NCBI RefSeq assembly: GCF_020829645.1
Contig: NZ_JAIVFS010000019.1
Span: forward strand, 60,399-124,398
Reading direction: 5' to 3'
DNA from: Nostoc mirabile CHAB5784
GTDB lineage: Bacteria; Cyanobacteriota; Cyanobacteriia; Cyanobacteriales; Nostocaceae
DNA length: 64,000 bases
Shown: positions 27,989-36,107 of the stretch, piece by piece
Numbering within the stretch: position 1 is the first letter of the stretch
Layout: each line of letters starts with the position of its first letter
Program-made: the position numbers and the translations under genes
Notes under the pieces: model-generated
The model's input: only the letters and a program-made list of their open reading frames with translations
What the model was told of the DNA's origin: nothing
The model's database searches: none

Positions 27989-29826
27989 AATCCTTGTCCT
28001 GAAAGGGTCGCAGCGCGGATCGCCTCAATGGGAAATTTAGGCGTGCGATCGGCGTATAATAAACCGTTAGCTTCTTGGAAAGTATCTGTAAATTGGGTGT
28101 AGCAAAATCCGCTAAACAACTCGATATCATTAATCGTTTCCAGCAGAGAAGCGTATTTAATTTCTAGCTCGGAAATATTCGAGCAACGCTCATATCCCCA
28201 AGCTTTATCTGCATCGGGATTATCAACAGGGGCATAGGCAATGCCACCAAACTCAGTCAGCATCACTGGCTGTCCCTGATGCGGAAAGTTATCCAGTGTC
28301 AGGATGCGCCCTCCAGGACGCTTCCGGTCAAACAAATCTGATAGCTTCACTTCTGGCCCATAGCGATGAGCTAATCGTTGTGGGTGGGTGTCGTAGTCAT
28401 GAATAGCCAGAATATCTGTATCTGTACTTTCCCAGCCATCGTTGCCAATTACTGGGCGGCCCGGATCGAGAGTTTTAGTTAAGTGATACATTGCCAAAAC
28501 GTAGTTTCGGTGAGCCGCAGTCTCAACCAGATTCGGAACTCCCCAGGATTCATTAAACGTTACCCAAGCTACGATACAGGGGTGGCTGATATCCCGCCTA
28601 ATCACCTCAGCCCACTCTCGTGTCGTGCGTTCCACTGCTTTAGGTGTGAAACGATATGCACTGGGCATCTCCTCCCATACTAACAACCCCAGCACATCTG
28701 CCCAATATAAAAATCGCGGGTCTTCAATTTTCTGGTGCTTACGGACTCCGTTAAAACCCATTGCTTTGGCGAGTTCGACATCGCGCCGCAATGCTCCATC
28801 GTCCGGTGCTGTCATTAGCGAATCGGGCCAGTAGCCTTGATCCAGAACTAAGCGCAAATAATAAGGACGACCATTGAGCATAAAGCGATCGCGCTGTATC
28901 CCCACAGTCCGCATTGCTGTATAGGATTTTGCTTCATCCAAGAGTTGATCTTTATACCAAAGTTCAACGTGGGCATCCATTAAAGTGGGCTTTTCGGGAC
29001 TCCACAGCAATTCGTTGCGGTAGTCGTCGATACCTGGATCGGAAAGGGAAATGCGACGGCCAATTTCTCCGTTAAACACTTCATAGGTATCGTTTGCCAG
29101 CACGGTATTGCCAATGCTCAGTTTTACCTTGATTTGGATACCAGCAGGCGCATCACCTGCGATCGCAGCATAACAACCAACTTCCCACCGCTCGAAATCG
29201 GGACTCCACCGAATATGATCGATGTAAGTTTTACCCACCCGCTCAATCCAGACTGTTTGCCAAATACCACTGGTGCGAGGATACCAAATACTGTGCGGTT
29301 CCAATTGCCAATCCTGCTTTCCTCTAGGCTTGGCAAGGTCACAAGGATCATCCTGGGCCCAGACTGTTACTTTAGTTATGCCGATGTCATTCAAAACTGC
29401 GGTAATATCCAGCGTGAAAGGAGTATGTCCCCCTTCATGCTCTACCATGTATTGACCATTAACCCATACACGGGCGCGATAATCCACAGCCCCAAAGTGC
29501 AATAGTAATCTGCCGTCACCTTCAGGCGTTTCAAATTCTCGCTCATACCAGCAGTTTGGATGAAAACCTGTATCACCAATACCACTTTTGGTAGATTCGG
29601 GAGCGAAGGGAACTTGTATATGATGAGTCCACCCCTGGATATCGCCTGGTTGAACACATTGCCCTTCATCGTCAAAAGCGAACTTCCACTCACCGTTTAA
29701 ATTTAGCCAGTGCGATCGCTGTAACTGTGGACGTGGATACCCAGCTTCTGGGAAACCAGAAATCCTTTGATTATCTGTATTAGTGGGTAATTCAACTTTA
29801 CGATTTTGTATATCCAACAACTTCAT
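27967..29826 (-). CDS. Glycoside hydrolase family 2 protein (beta-galactosidase/glucuronidase-like)
   Basis: Retaining glycosidase of 619 residues with the GH2 order: sugar-binding jelly-roll domain (about 35-195), immunoglobulin-like domain (about 200-305) and TIM barrel (about 307-610). Catalytic residues are visible: acid/base Glu426 in TFNESWG and nucleophile Glu525 in LTEFGG. It is shorter than LacZ (no domains 4 and 5). No signal peptide, so it acts on imported sugars. Overlap with galT strongly suggests a beta-galactosidase-type activity releasing galactose for GalT and GalK, though other beta-glycosides are possible. Confidence 0.87.
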   Translation of the reverse strand: MKLLDIQNRKVELPTNTDNQRISGFPEAGYPRPQLQRSHWLNLNGEWKFAFDDEGQCVQPGDIQGWTHHIQVPFAPESTKSGIGDTGFHPNCWYEREFETPEGDGRLLLHFGAVDYRARVWVNGQYMVEHEGGHTPFTLDITAVLNDIGITKVTVWAQDDPCDLAKPRGKQDWQLEPHSIWYPRTSGIWQTVWIERVGKTYIDHIRWSPDFERWEVGCYAAIAGDAPAGIQIKVKLSIGNTVLANDTYEVFNGEIGRRISLSDPGIDDYRNELLWSPEKPTLMDAHVELWYKDQLLDEAKSYTAMRTVGIQRDRFMLNGRPYYLRLVLDQGYWPDSLMTAPDDGALRRDVELAKAMGFNGVRKHQKIEDPRFLYWADVLGLLVWEEMPSAYRFTPKAVERTTREWAEVIRRDISHPCIVAWVTFNESWGVPNLVETAAHRNYVLAMYHLTKTLDPGRPVIGNDGWESTDTDILAIHDYDTHPQRLAHRYGPEVKLSDLFDRKRPGGRILTLDNFPHQGQPVMLTEFGGIAYAPVDNPDADKAWGYERCSNISELEIKYASLLETINDIELFSGFCYTQFTDTFQEANGLLYADRTPKFPIEAIRAATLSGQGLCTPTSC

Positions 29827-30695
29827 TAAAACCTCTTAATGTAACTACAATAGAACAAATTTTTTTGTGCCTTCGGTTTAGACTAAACTAGGCTCTTTTG
29901 AGACATTCCAGGAGTTTTTTCTTCTCCTTTCTCTGTAAGCAATATAACTTTATACCTGTACTTGCATAACGATATTTACCGCTTACTTAGTAAACATAAA
30001 AACATCAAGCGCCCTAGTATTGGGGCCATAAAATTAGGTATAGACTGTTGACTCGTGACATTATGGCACACATATAGTGAATATTTGCCAAGTTGGGAGG
30101 AAAAAAATATCGCATATACTGGGCGGACAAAACGCCCACCCCACAACAGTTATGTTGAATTCGGTTTTGCAAATTAACTCTATTGCCCCATAACGCTGGA
30201 AGTTTTTTTAACTAATTCTGGGAGTTTAAGTCAACATAAACTCCAAGTGGCGGGGTGTGTCTTGCAAATCCACATTTAAGGAAACTTCCGCTCCGGTTTG
30301 GCGCTAAATCTCCGTTACAAAACTTAATTAAGTATTACAAATTATTTGAATTCCTGGATTACGGAGTTGTAGCTAATTTTCAGCAGTTGTGGTATCAATC
30401 TGCGGCGAAAACTCCCATATTGGCGGCAAAGGCAGCAATTTTTGCCTTCAGTAGTTTTATCACCTCTTACTACACTTATAATATCACAATTTAGGCAGTG
30501 AACTCGCTTAAGAACCCTAGAAACTAATCAATATAAAGCCTTATCTACAAAGAGATTCGGATAACCTAAGTCTACAAAAACTGATAAGTCAATTCCAGAA
30601 ATGGTGCGCTATTATCGACGAACAATTGCAAAAGCTGCTGTTGAGAGTCCGATTTAAATTCGACTTTAACATGATAAATTGGCGAGGATAAGAAA
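29827..30695. other. 870-base gap between divergent GH2 and PhyH genes
   Basis: No gene can be supported. A repeat-like patch with GGGCGGACAAAACGCCCACCCC lies at about 30120-30143. A 79-codon frame at 30255-30494 has no recognisable domain. A start-less frame of about 55 codons (about 30519-30692) reads KPYLQRDSDNLSLQKLISQF and may be the end of a lost gene. Promoters for both neighbours must lie here but none is clear. Confidence 0.45.
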
Positions 30696-31505
30696 ATGGT
30701 TCAAAGTATAGGCAGAGTAAATAAATATACAGATACTGACCTAAACCGATTTGCCGAAGACCTGAATCGAGACGGAATTTGTGTGATTCGCGGTCTTTTT
30801 GATAAAGAATTGATTAGCGAATGGGCAAAAGCTTTTGAAAATTTATTCCGAGAGCGCCAAAATCAACTAGGTGGACTGGCTCCCCGTGAAATTGCCCGTT
30901 ACTATCTAACATTGCCTTGGGTTTCCCCCTTTGCCAACGTGGAAGTTTTCGCCAATCCGGTGATTATGGGTGTGCTGGAGCGAGTATTTTTTCAGGAATA
31001 TGTGATGGTTCAGTTGGGAGTTGATCTCCCAGTACAAGGTTCGGATTATCAGGAAATCCACCGGGACTATCGCCCTTTGTTCTCTGACCAAATAGTAACG
31101 CCACTCTACGCCCTTGCGGTTAACTTCCCACTTGTGGAAGTAACGGCAGAAAACGGCCCGTTCCAGATGGCGCGTGGTACGCATATCTTGCCGCGTGAAG
31201 AGGGACTAAGGAAAATTGCCACTGGTGAAATTCCGATGGAATCTTTTCATATGCAGCTAGGGGATGCGATGATTCGGACACCTTTGGCGCTGCACCGGGG
31301 TTCACCAAATCGGACTAACCAGCCAAGACCGATGGTAGTTATGGGCTATGCTATGCATTGGTTGCACACGCCGAAGGTAGATTTAACTCTCCAACGAGAC
31401 TATTATGAGAGCCTACCAGAGAAGTTAAGGCAGATGATTCGGTGCCAGGTGGTGGAACAGTTGCCAAAGGAGAAGGTTGAAACTTACGTGAATTTCAAGT
31501 ACTAA
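30696..31505 (+). CDS. Phytanoyl-CoA dioxygenase (PhyH) family protein
   Basis: Predicted Fe(II)/2-oxoglutarate-dependent oxygenase, 269 residues. The double-stranded beta-helix metal triad is visible: His122 and Asp124 in EIHRDYRP and His200 in ALHRGSPN; the nearby Arg (PNRTNQPRP) would hold 2-oxoglutarate. GPFQMARGTHILPR (about 154-167) is the typical strand before the distal His. Substrate unknown: members hydroxylate lipids, natural products or small metabolites. It stands alone, followed by over 1 kb of repeats. Confidence 0.8.
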   Translation: MVQSIGRVNKYTDTDLNRFAEDLNRDGICVIRGLFDKELISEWAKAFENLFRERQNQLGGLAPREIARYYLTLPWVSPFANVEVFANPVIMGVLERVFFQEYVMVQLGVDLPVQGSDYQEIHRDYRPLFSDQIVTPLYALAVNFPLVEVTAENGPFQMARGTHILPREEGLRKIATGEIPMESFHMQLGDAMIRTPLALHRGSPNRTNQPRPMVVMGYAMHWLHTPKVDLTLQRDYYESLPEKLRQMIRCQVVEQLPKEKVETYVNFKY

Positions 31506-31530
31506 AGACTTGCAAAAAATAAATTATCCA

Positions 31531-31711
31531 GTAGGTGCGTTAGGCTTAACGCCGTAACGCACCGCCTATACATAACTCTAGGATTTACGCGAAAAACCTC
31601 TCAAACTCCCAATACTGCGTAGGTTTTGAATATTCGTAGGTTGGGTTGAGCTTTAGCGTTACCCAACAAACCCCGCTCTTAGGTTGGGTTTCCTTCCTCA
31701 ACCCAACCTAC
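31531..31711. repeat. Pile-up of short inverted-repeat elements after the PhyH gene
   Basis: Three different repeats follow one another: GGTGCGTTA...TAACGCACC (about 31533-31563); a dispersed-family end AGGATTTACGCG plus AACCTCTCAAACTC (about 31581-31608), which recurs inverted at 58297-58330; and an element with perfect ends GTAGGTTGGGTTGAG (31636-31650) and CTCAACCCAACCTAC (31697-31711). None encodes a protein. Confidence 0.65.
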
Positions 31712-31715
31712 ACAT

Positions 31716-32144
31716 TAGACCTCTTGCAAAAGTCTATCCCCTTTTCCACATCCCGTCAAAAGTCAGGTTGAGCGACAGCATTTGCTTGTTGAGCGACAGC
31801 ATTTGCTTGTTGAGCGTACGCATTTACTTGTTGAGCGTACGCATTTGCTTGTTGAGCGTACGCATTTGCTTGTTGAGCGTACGCATTTGCTTGTTGAGCG
31901 TACGCATTTGCTTGTTGAGCGTACGCATTTGTTTGTTGAGCGACAGCATTTGCTTGTTGAGCGTACGCATTTACTTGTTGAGCGACAGCATTTGCTTGTT
32001 GAACGACAGCATTTGCTTGTTGAGCGTACGCATTTACTTGTTTGGAAGTAGGTAAGGTACTCTCTCTCTTTTTTCCAACGTCATCAATGCTACCCAACTC
32101 TAACCTACTTGTCCCACACATCTAGGACTTTTGCAAGAGGTCTA
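31716..32144. mobile_element. 429-bp element with 19-bp perfect inverted ends carrying a 21-bp repeat array
   Basis: TAGACCTCTTGCAAAAGTC (31716-31734) and GACTTTTGCAAGAGGTCTA (32126-32144) are perfect inverted copies. A second element with related ends lies at 34007-34175. The interior here is mainly the 13-unit array at 31770-32042. A minus-strand frame through it (31756-32121) would encode a short unique head and QQANAYA heptapeptides; I do not count it as a proven gene. Confidence 0.7.
31770..32042. repeat. 13 tandem copies of a 21-bp unit
   Basis: Exactly 13 units of 21 bases without spacers. Two versions differ in a four-base block (GAGCG-ACAG-C or GAGCG-TACG-C), in the order A A T T T T T T A T A A T, plus rare point changes. 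Because 21 is a multiple of 3, all frames that start open stay open; on the minus strand the unit reads QQANAYA or QQANAVA. The rest of the gap 31506-32639 is repeats and nothing coding. Confidence 0.9.
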
Positions 32145-32289
32145 TTTTTATTTTTTAACCTTAACCGAGCAGTATTGCTCAAACTCCTATTCCTGTGCGT
32201 CCTCTGTGGTTCGGTTTTTCGTTACTTGTGCGTAAGTCCTGATTGACAAGAAATGCAAAATATGGATAAGTTTAAAAACCATATATTTC

Positions 32290-32521
32290 GTAAGGGCACA
32301 GCAATGCTCATTGGTGTCAACTTAAGCTCAAACCTATGTCCCACAACCGTTCTACCCCACCCCTCAATCCCCTCCCCAAAGCATCGGGGAGGGGAGGTTT
32401 TGCGTCAGCAAAGCCGGGGTGGGGTAATGCGGATCGTGATGGTAAGTGAATGAACTCAATATCACGTTATGACTTGGGTTTCACGTTAAGTTGACACCTA
32501 TGAGCAATGCTGTGCCCCTAC
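32290..32521. mobile_element. 232-bp MITE, left copy flanking the GH43 gene
   Basis: Ends GTAAGGGCACAGCAATGCTC (32290) and the inverse finishing AATGCTGTGCCCCTAC (32521) form inverted repeats of nearly 40 bp including GGTGTCAACTTAA. The interior has a CCCCTCCCC/GGGGAGGGG hairpin. It is an inverted copy of the element at 33699-33986: the strand order of its ends and of internal marks such as ATCACGTTAT matches the reverse complement of that copy. Confidence 0.75.
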
Positions 32522-32639
32522 AGCATGATCTATTTACGATCGCAGAATAATTAAGAAAAGCCGAACCAGCATAAAGATAGTTGTTTTTGCGATCGCACTT
32601 CCTAAAGAATTGAGTTAACACGCTATAGCGAGCGCCGAG

Positions 32640-33647
32640 ATGTTAACTTATACCAATCCAGTCTACAAAGGCTATTTTGCCGATCCTTTTGTTTGGGAAT
32701 TTGAAGGTGTATACTATGCGATCGGCACTGGTGCAGCCGAAGCAGAAGGAATGGTAGACGAAATAGCGGATTCTACTAACAAACTGCGTGTATTTCCTCT
32801 ATTACGCTCCTTTGATTTCATCAATTGGGATTTTGTTGGTAACGCCCTGTTGCGGCCAGACCCTTCCCTTGGCGATAATTTTTGGGCCCCGGAAGTTGCT
32901 TATTGCAACGGCAAGTTCTACCTGTACTACTCTGTAGGACACGAGGACAAGAATCATCAGTTGCGTGTTGCCACGAGCGATACTCCCTTGGGCCCCTATA
33001 AAGATGTTGGTGAGCCACTTGTAGACCCGGAGTCTTGCTCTTTTGCCATTGACCCCCACCCATTCTGTGATGATGATGGACAGTGGTATTTATTTTATGC
33101 TCGTGATTTTTTAGACACCGAGGACGGCGTGCGTGCTGGCACTGCCCTCTTTGTAGACCGACTCCAAGATATGACGAAACTTTGCGGTGTTGGGAAAGTC
33201 GTCTTACGGGCGCGTTCCGATTGGCAACGATTTTTAGCCAACCGATTGATGTATGGTGAACATTTTGATTGGCATACCTTAGAAGGCCCCTGTGTCCGTA
33301 AACATGGAGATCGATATTATTGCTTTTATAGTGGTGGGCGCTGGGAAACTGAGGACTATGGTGTAGATTATGGAGTTGCGGATAATGTGATGGGGCCTTA
33401 CTCTGATTTCGGTAACGAAACGGGGCCACGGGTGCTGCGTTCGCTTCCTGATCGTGTCAAAGGGCCTGGACACAACTCAATCGTTGTGGGCCCCGATGGT
33501 CAGACTGAGTACATTGTCTACCATGCCTGGGCGGCGAACATGGATGCGCGGCGAATGTGCTTGGATAAACTCATTTGGACGCAATATGGGCCATATTGCG
33601 AAGGCCCCACTTGGACACCCCAGGCGATCGCCTGCAAATCAATTTGA
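32640..33647 (+). CDS. Glycoside hydrolase family 43 protein
   Basis: Five-bladed beta-propeller glycosidase of 335 residues. The three catalytic acids of GH43 are visible: base Asp15 in YFADPFVW, pKa modulator Asp138 in FAIDPHPF and acid Glu215 in TLEGPCVR. No signal peptide, so probably cytoplasmic. The family covers arabinofuranosidases, xylosidases and galactanases; in this galactose- and galactofuranose-flavoured neighbourhood a galactosidase or arabinosidase role is plausible but unproven. The gene sits alone between two inverted copies of the same MITE. Confidence 0.85.
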   Translation: MLTYTNPVYKGYFADPFVWEFEGVYYAIGTGAAEAEGMVDEIADSTNKLRVFPLLRSFDFINWDFVGNALLRPDPSLGDNFWAPEVAYCNGKFYLYYSVGHEDKNHQLRVATSDTPLGPYKDVGEPLVDPESCSFAIDPHPFCDDDGQWYLFYARDFLDTEDGVRAGTALFVDRLQDMTKLCGVGKVVLRARSDWQRFLANRLMYGEHFDWHTLEGPCVRKHGDRYYCFYSGGRWETEDYGVDYGVADNVMGPYSDFGNETGPRVLRSLPDRVKGPGHNSIVVGPDGQTEYIVYHAWAANMDARRMCLDKLIWTQYGPYCEGPTWTPQAIACKSI

Positions 33648-33698
33648 TTTCCAAGGATTAATACCAATTCACAAAAACTTGACACATATAGATTTTTC

Positions 33699-33986
33699 GT
33701 AGGGGCATGGCAATGCCCATAGGTGTCAACTTAACGTGAAACCCTTGCAATGACGTTATATCAAGTTCACTCAATTACTAATTAAGCCGTCGTCACCCCA
33801 CCCCGCTTTTGTCTAACGACAAAATCTCCCCTCCCCGGGAACGGTGAGGGGAGATTTTGGGGAGCCAGGGAGAGGCTAGCGCCAAGGGGTCTCCCCAAGT
33901 GGAGCATCTGGTGTGTGGGGTAAAATGACTGTGGAATGAAGCTCTCTGACTTAAGTTGACACCAATGGGCAATGCCATGCCCTTAC
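33699..33986. mobile_element. 288-bp MITE, right copy flanking the GH43 gene
   Basis: Ends GTAGGGGCATGGCAATGCCC (33699) and the inverse finishing GCAATGCCATGCCCTTAC (33986). The interior contains a CACCCCACCCCG/GGGGTAAAATGACTGTGG core, similar to the core of 20576-20723, and a dispersed repeat (GAGAGGCTAGCGCCAAGGGG) that makes this copy about 56 bp longer than its partner. Confidence 0.75.
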
Positions 33987-34006
33987 CAGCGTATTTGTAT
34001 CATTAT

Positions 34007-34175
34007 TAAACCTCTTGCGAAAATCCTTGATCCGCCAGGGACTCAAGTCCCTCTCTTATAGCAAAAGTCCGTTTAAACGGACTAAAATTATTGTTATTAG
34101 TCGGTTTAAACCGACTTGAGCTATTAGCCCGAAAATTTATTTTCGGGCGGATGTTCGACTTTTGCAAGAGGTCTA
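34007..34175. mobile_element. 169-bp element with AACCTCTTGCAAAAGTC-type ends
   Basis: Left end TAAACCTCTTGCGAAAATC and right end GACTTTTGCAAGAGGTCTA are imperfect inverted copies and match the ends of the element at 31716-32144. The interior has AGTCCGTTTAAACGGACT and GTCGGTTTAAACCGAC palindromes and a CCCGAAAATTTATTTTCGGG hairpin. It fills the gap before the DUF4142 gene; nothing coding is seen. Confidence 0.65.
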
Positions 34176-34217
34176 TTAAAGTAAAATGGTATGAGGCATC
34201 GCCAATGGGAGAAGATT

Positions 34218-34967
34218 TTACCGATCGGTTCTTGTAGGTGTAGTATTACCTTGAGGTATCCTAGTGCCTCCTCCTGTAGGTGAAGGATTGTTCTCAGGTA
34301 GGCTATCGCCTCCTGCTGTAGGGGAAGTATTGCCTTGAGAGGCTGATCCACCAAAATTATTAGGTAGATTATTATATCTCCGCGCAACCTCGCCAAATTG
34401 ATATTTTGTAATGGCGCTAGCAGTGTTAAAGTGCTTCCTGATGGTTGGTAATCCTCGATTCGCCACTGCTACAAGGTCAGGGTTTTGCCCAAGCGCCGCT
34501 TCGCGTTGAAAAAGGGCTGCGTTCTCTAGATGAGCATTTACACCACCCTCATCCATATACGCTTGCTCAAAGCGATCGCTCTCTAGCTGAGACAGTAGCG
34601 CCAGCGATGCTTGAAATTTTGGCGCCGGAGCGGTGGGAGGAGTTACACCCAATCGTGAACCAATCCGTGTCAAGTCATTTTTCACCTGTGTCTGCTCTTG
34701 AATCTCTGCTGTGGCAAATTGTTTAACTTGAGGACTAGTTGAACGCTGCAATGCTAATTGCCCCAGCCCGATGTTACCTAAGCCTGCTTGACCTGCATCT
34801 ATAAAGAACTGCCGATCAACCTCGTTAACTTGGGTATTTTGGGTTGGGGTTGTTCGATTTGTTTGAGCCTTCACAAACTCACTATTTGGAAGTAATGCTG
34901 AGTATCCCAATGAGACAAAAAATCCGATTGCAAGGAGAGCAATAGTAACTAAGGTTCGTTTAATCAT
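34218..34967 (-). CDS. DUF4142 domain protein, exported
   Basis: A 249-residue protein with an N-terminal signal/anchor (VTIALLAIGFFVSLGYSALL, about 7-26) and a helical ferritin-like DUF4142 domain (about 49-185) beginning VDRQFFIDAGQAGLGNIGLG and including LESDRFEQAYMDEG, HLENAALFQREA and LPTIRKHFNTA. The tail (about 200-249) is a low-complexity Gly/Pro/Thr/Asn sequence with three imperfect GNTSPTAGG-like repeats. Function of the domain is unknown; in other bacteria it is linked with envelope stress. Located in the periplasm or bound to the membrane. Confidence 0.82.
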   Translation of the reverse strand: MIKRTLVTIALLAIGFFVSLGYSALLPNSEFVKAQTNRTTPTQNTQVNEVDRQFFIDAGQAGLGNIGLGQLALQRSTSPQVKQFATAEIQEQTQVKNDLTRIGSRLGVTPPTAPAPKFQASLALLSQLESDRFEQAYMDEGGVNAHLENAALFQREAALGQNPDLVAVANRGLPTIRKHFNTASAITKYQFGEVARRYNNLPNNFGGSASQGNTSPTAGGDSLPENNPSPTGGGTRIPQGNTTPTRTDR

Positions 34968-36107
34968 GATTGGTTTCTAAGAAAGCTTGGCTAAACTAGC
35001 GTGTATTTCCACTAGATCATTTGCTCAAAATTTTTTTGGCGAGATTGATGATCGTGCAAAGAACCTAATATGTCTGGAAAAGTACGCTATTTCCAATACT
35101 CTTCTCCTTGCGATAAATATCCATCTTTTTTGAGGTATGTTTAGAACCCCAAATAAAAAGTAATTTTTTCTCAGATCGACTTTATCCAATCAAACGATAT
35201 AAACCATATTATTGAGCAATTGTTCAAAAGTTCCAGTCCTAAGCAGGAAAATTATACAATTTTAGTTAGTTTAGGCAAGTAGCAAAAAGTCTAAAGTTAT
35301 GATATAGCAATCCGATTTGATGTCTGAACTTCTTTGCGTGGGCAGGAAGCAGGGAGTAGGGAATCAGCCTTTTCGAGTTGAGGGCGAGTTTTTTCAAAAA
35401 TCAAATAAGAGTCCTATAGATTATAGATTATAGGTTTTAACGTCTACGTAAATTATTTTTAACAGCTTGCCGCACGCAGCTTTGATAATAGGACTAGCCC
35501 TTTCAAGGTGGGTAAAAATTTTGCTCAATAAACTACTTTTTAACCTCTTAACTCTGTGTTATCTGTGCCTAATAAGGTTAAATAAAAGACTTTTTAACCA
35601 CAGAGACGCAAAGAAGCCAGTGCGCCCTTGCGGTTAAGAGACTTGTTCGCGCAGCGTCTCCCCGAATCCCAAAGGGAGAGGCTAGCGCCAAGGGAGAAGC
35701 AACTGGCGCGGCGCAGAGAGAAAAAAGAGATTTTACCAGTCACCTTGAAAGGGCTAGATAATAGGACTTACCCATTGACAATAAATACTAAATATGGATA
35801 AGTTTAAAACCCACATCTTTTATAAGGGCTTTATACATTTCATCTACTTTGTTTTAATCTTTACTTACAAAAATAACATCCATATAAGTCTTTTGGCGTA
35901 TATCTAATTATATATTTAGCTAATTTTGACATAAAGTTCGGTATTCTTAACGTTAAAAATTTCATACTTAAGAATAATATAATAATTAAAAATTACTATA
36001 TTTAGATAGATGAATATGTAATTAAAAAAGCAAATAATAAGATTAATTCCTACGAGTAAAGAGAACTTGTTAGTCCAAGATTCTGCAACAAGTTGAGTTA
36101 ATAATCT
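34968..36107. other. 1.1-kb gap with nested dispersed repeats
   Basis: No gene is supported. At 35616-35707 a GCCAGTGCG...GCAACTGGC repeat is itself interrupted by a second repeat (about 35646-35696, TTCGCGCAGCGTCTCC to GGGAGA). AGGACTTACCCATTGACAAT at about 35764 followed by ATATGGATAAGTTTAAAA (about 35792) repeats the sequence near 32228-32275. The last 250 bases are AT-rich and should hold the promoter of the following fusion gene. Confidence 0.55.

Noticed and set aside
30255..30494. 79-codon frame in the GH2-PhyH gap
   Set aside because: No domain, no clear ribosome-binding site and biased composition; treated as chance.
31770..32042. CRISPR-like array
   Set aside because: Units follow each other directly with no unique spacers, and no cas gene is in the window. 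The same holds for 38746-38907.
31684..32121. Long open frames on both strands with repeated heptapeptides (LLSVRIC, HLLVERT, QQANAYA)
   Set aside because: They exist because the 21-bp unit is a multiple of three and has no stop in several frames. There is no independent sign of coding, so the array is listed as a repeat.
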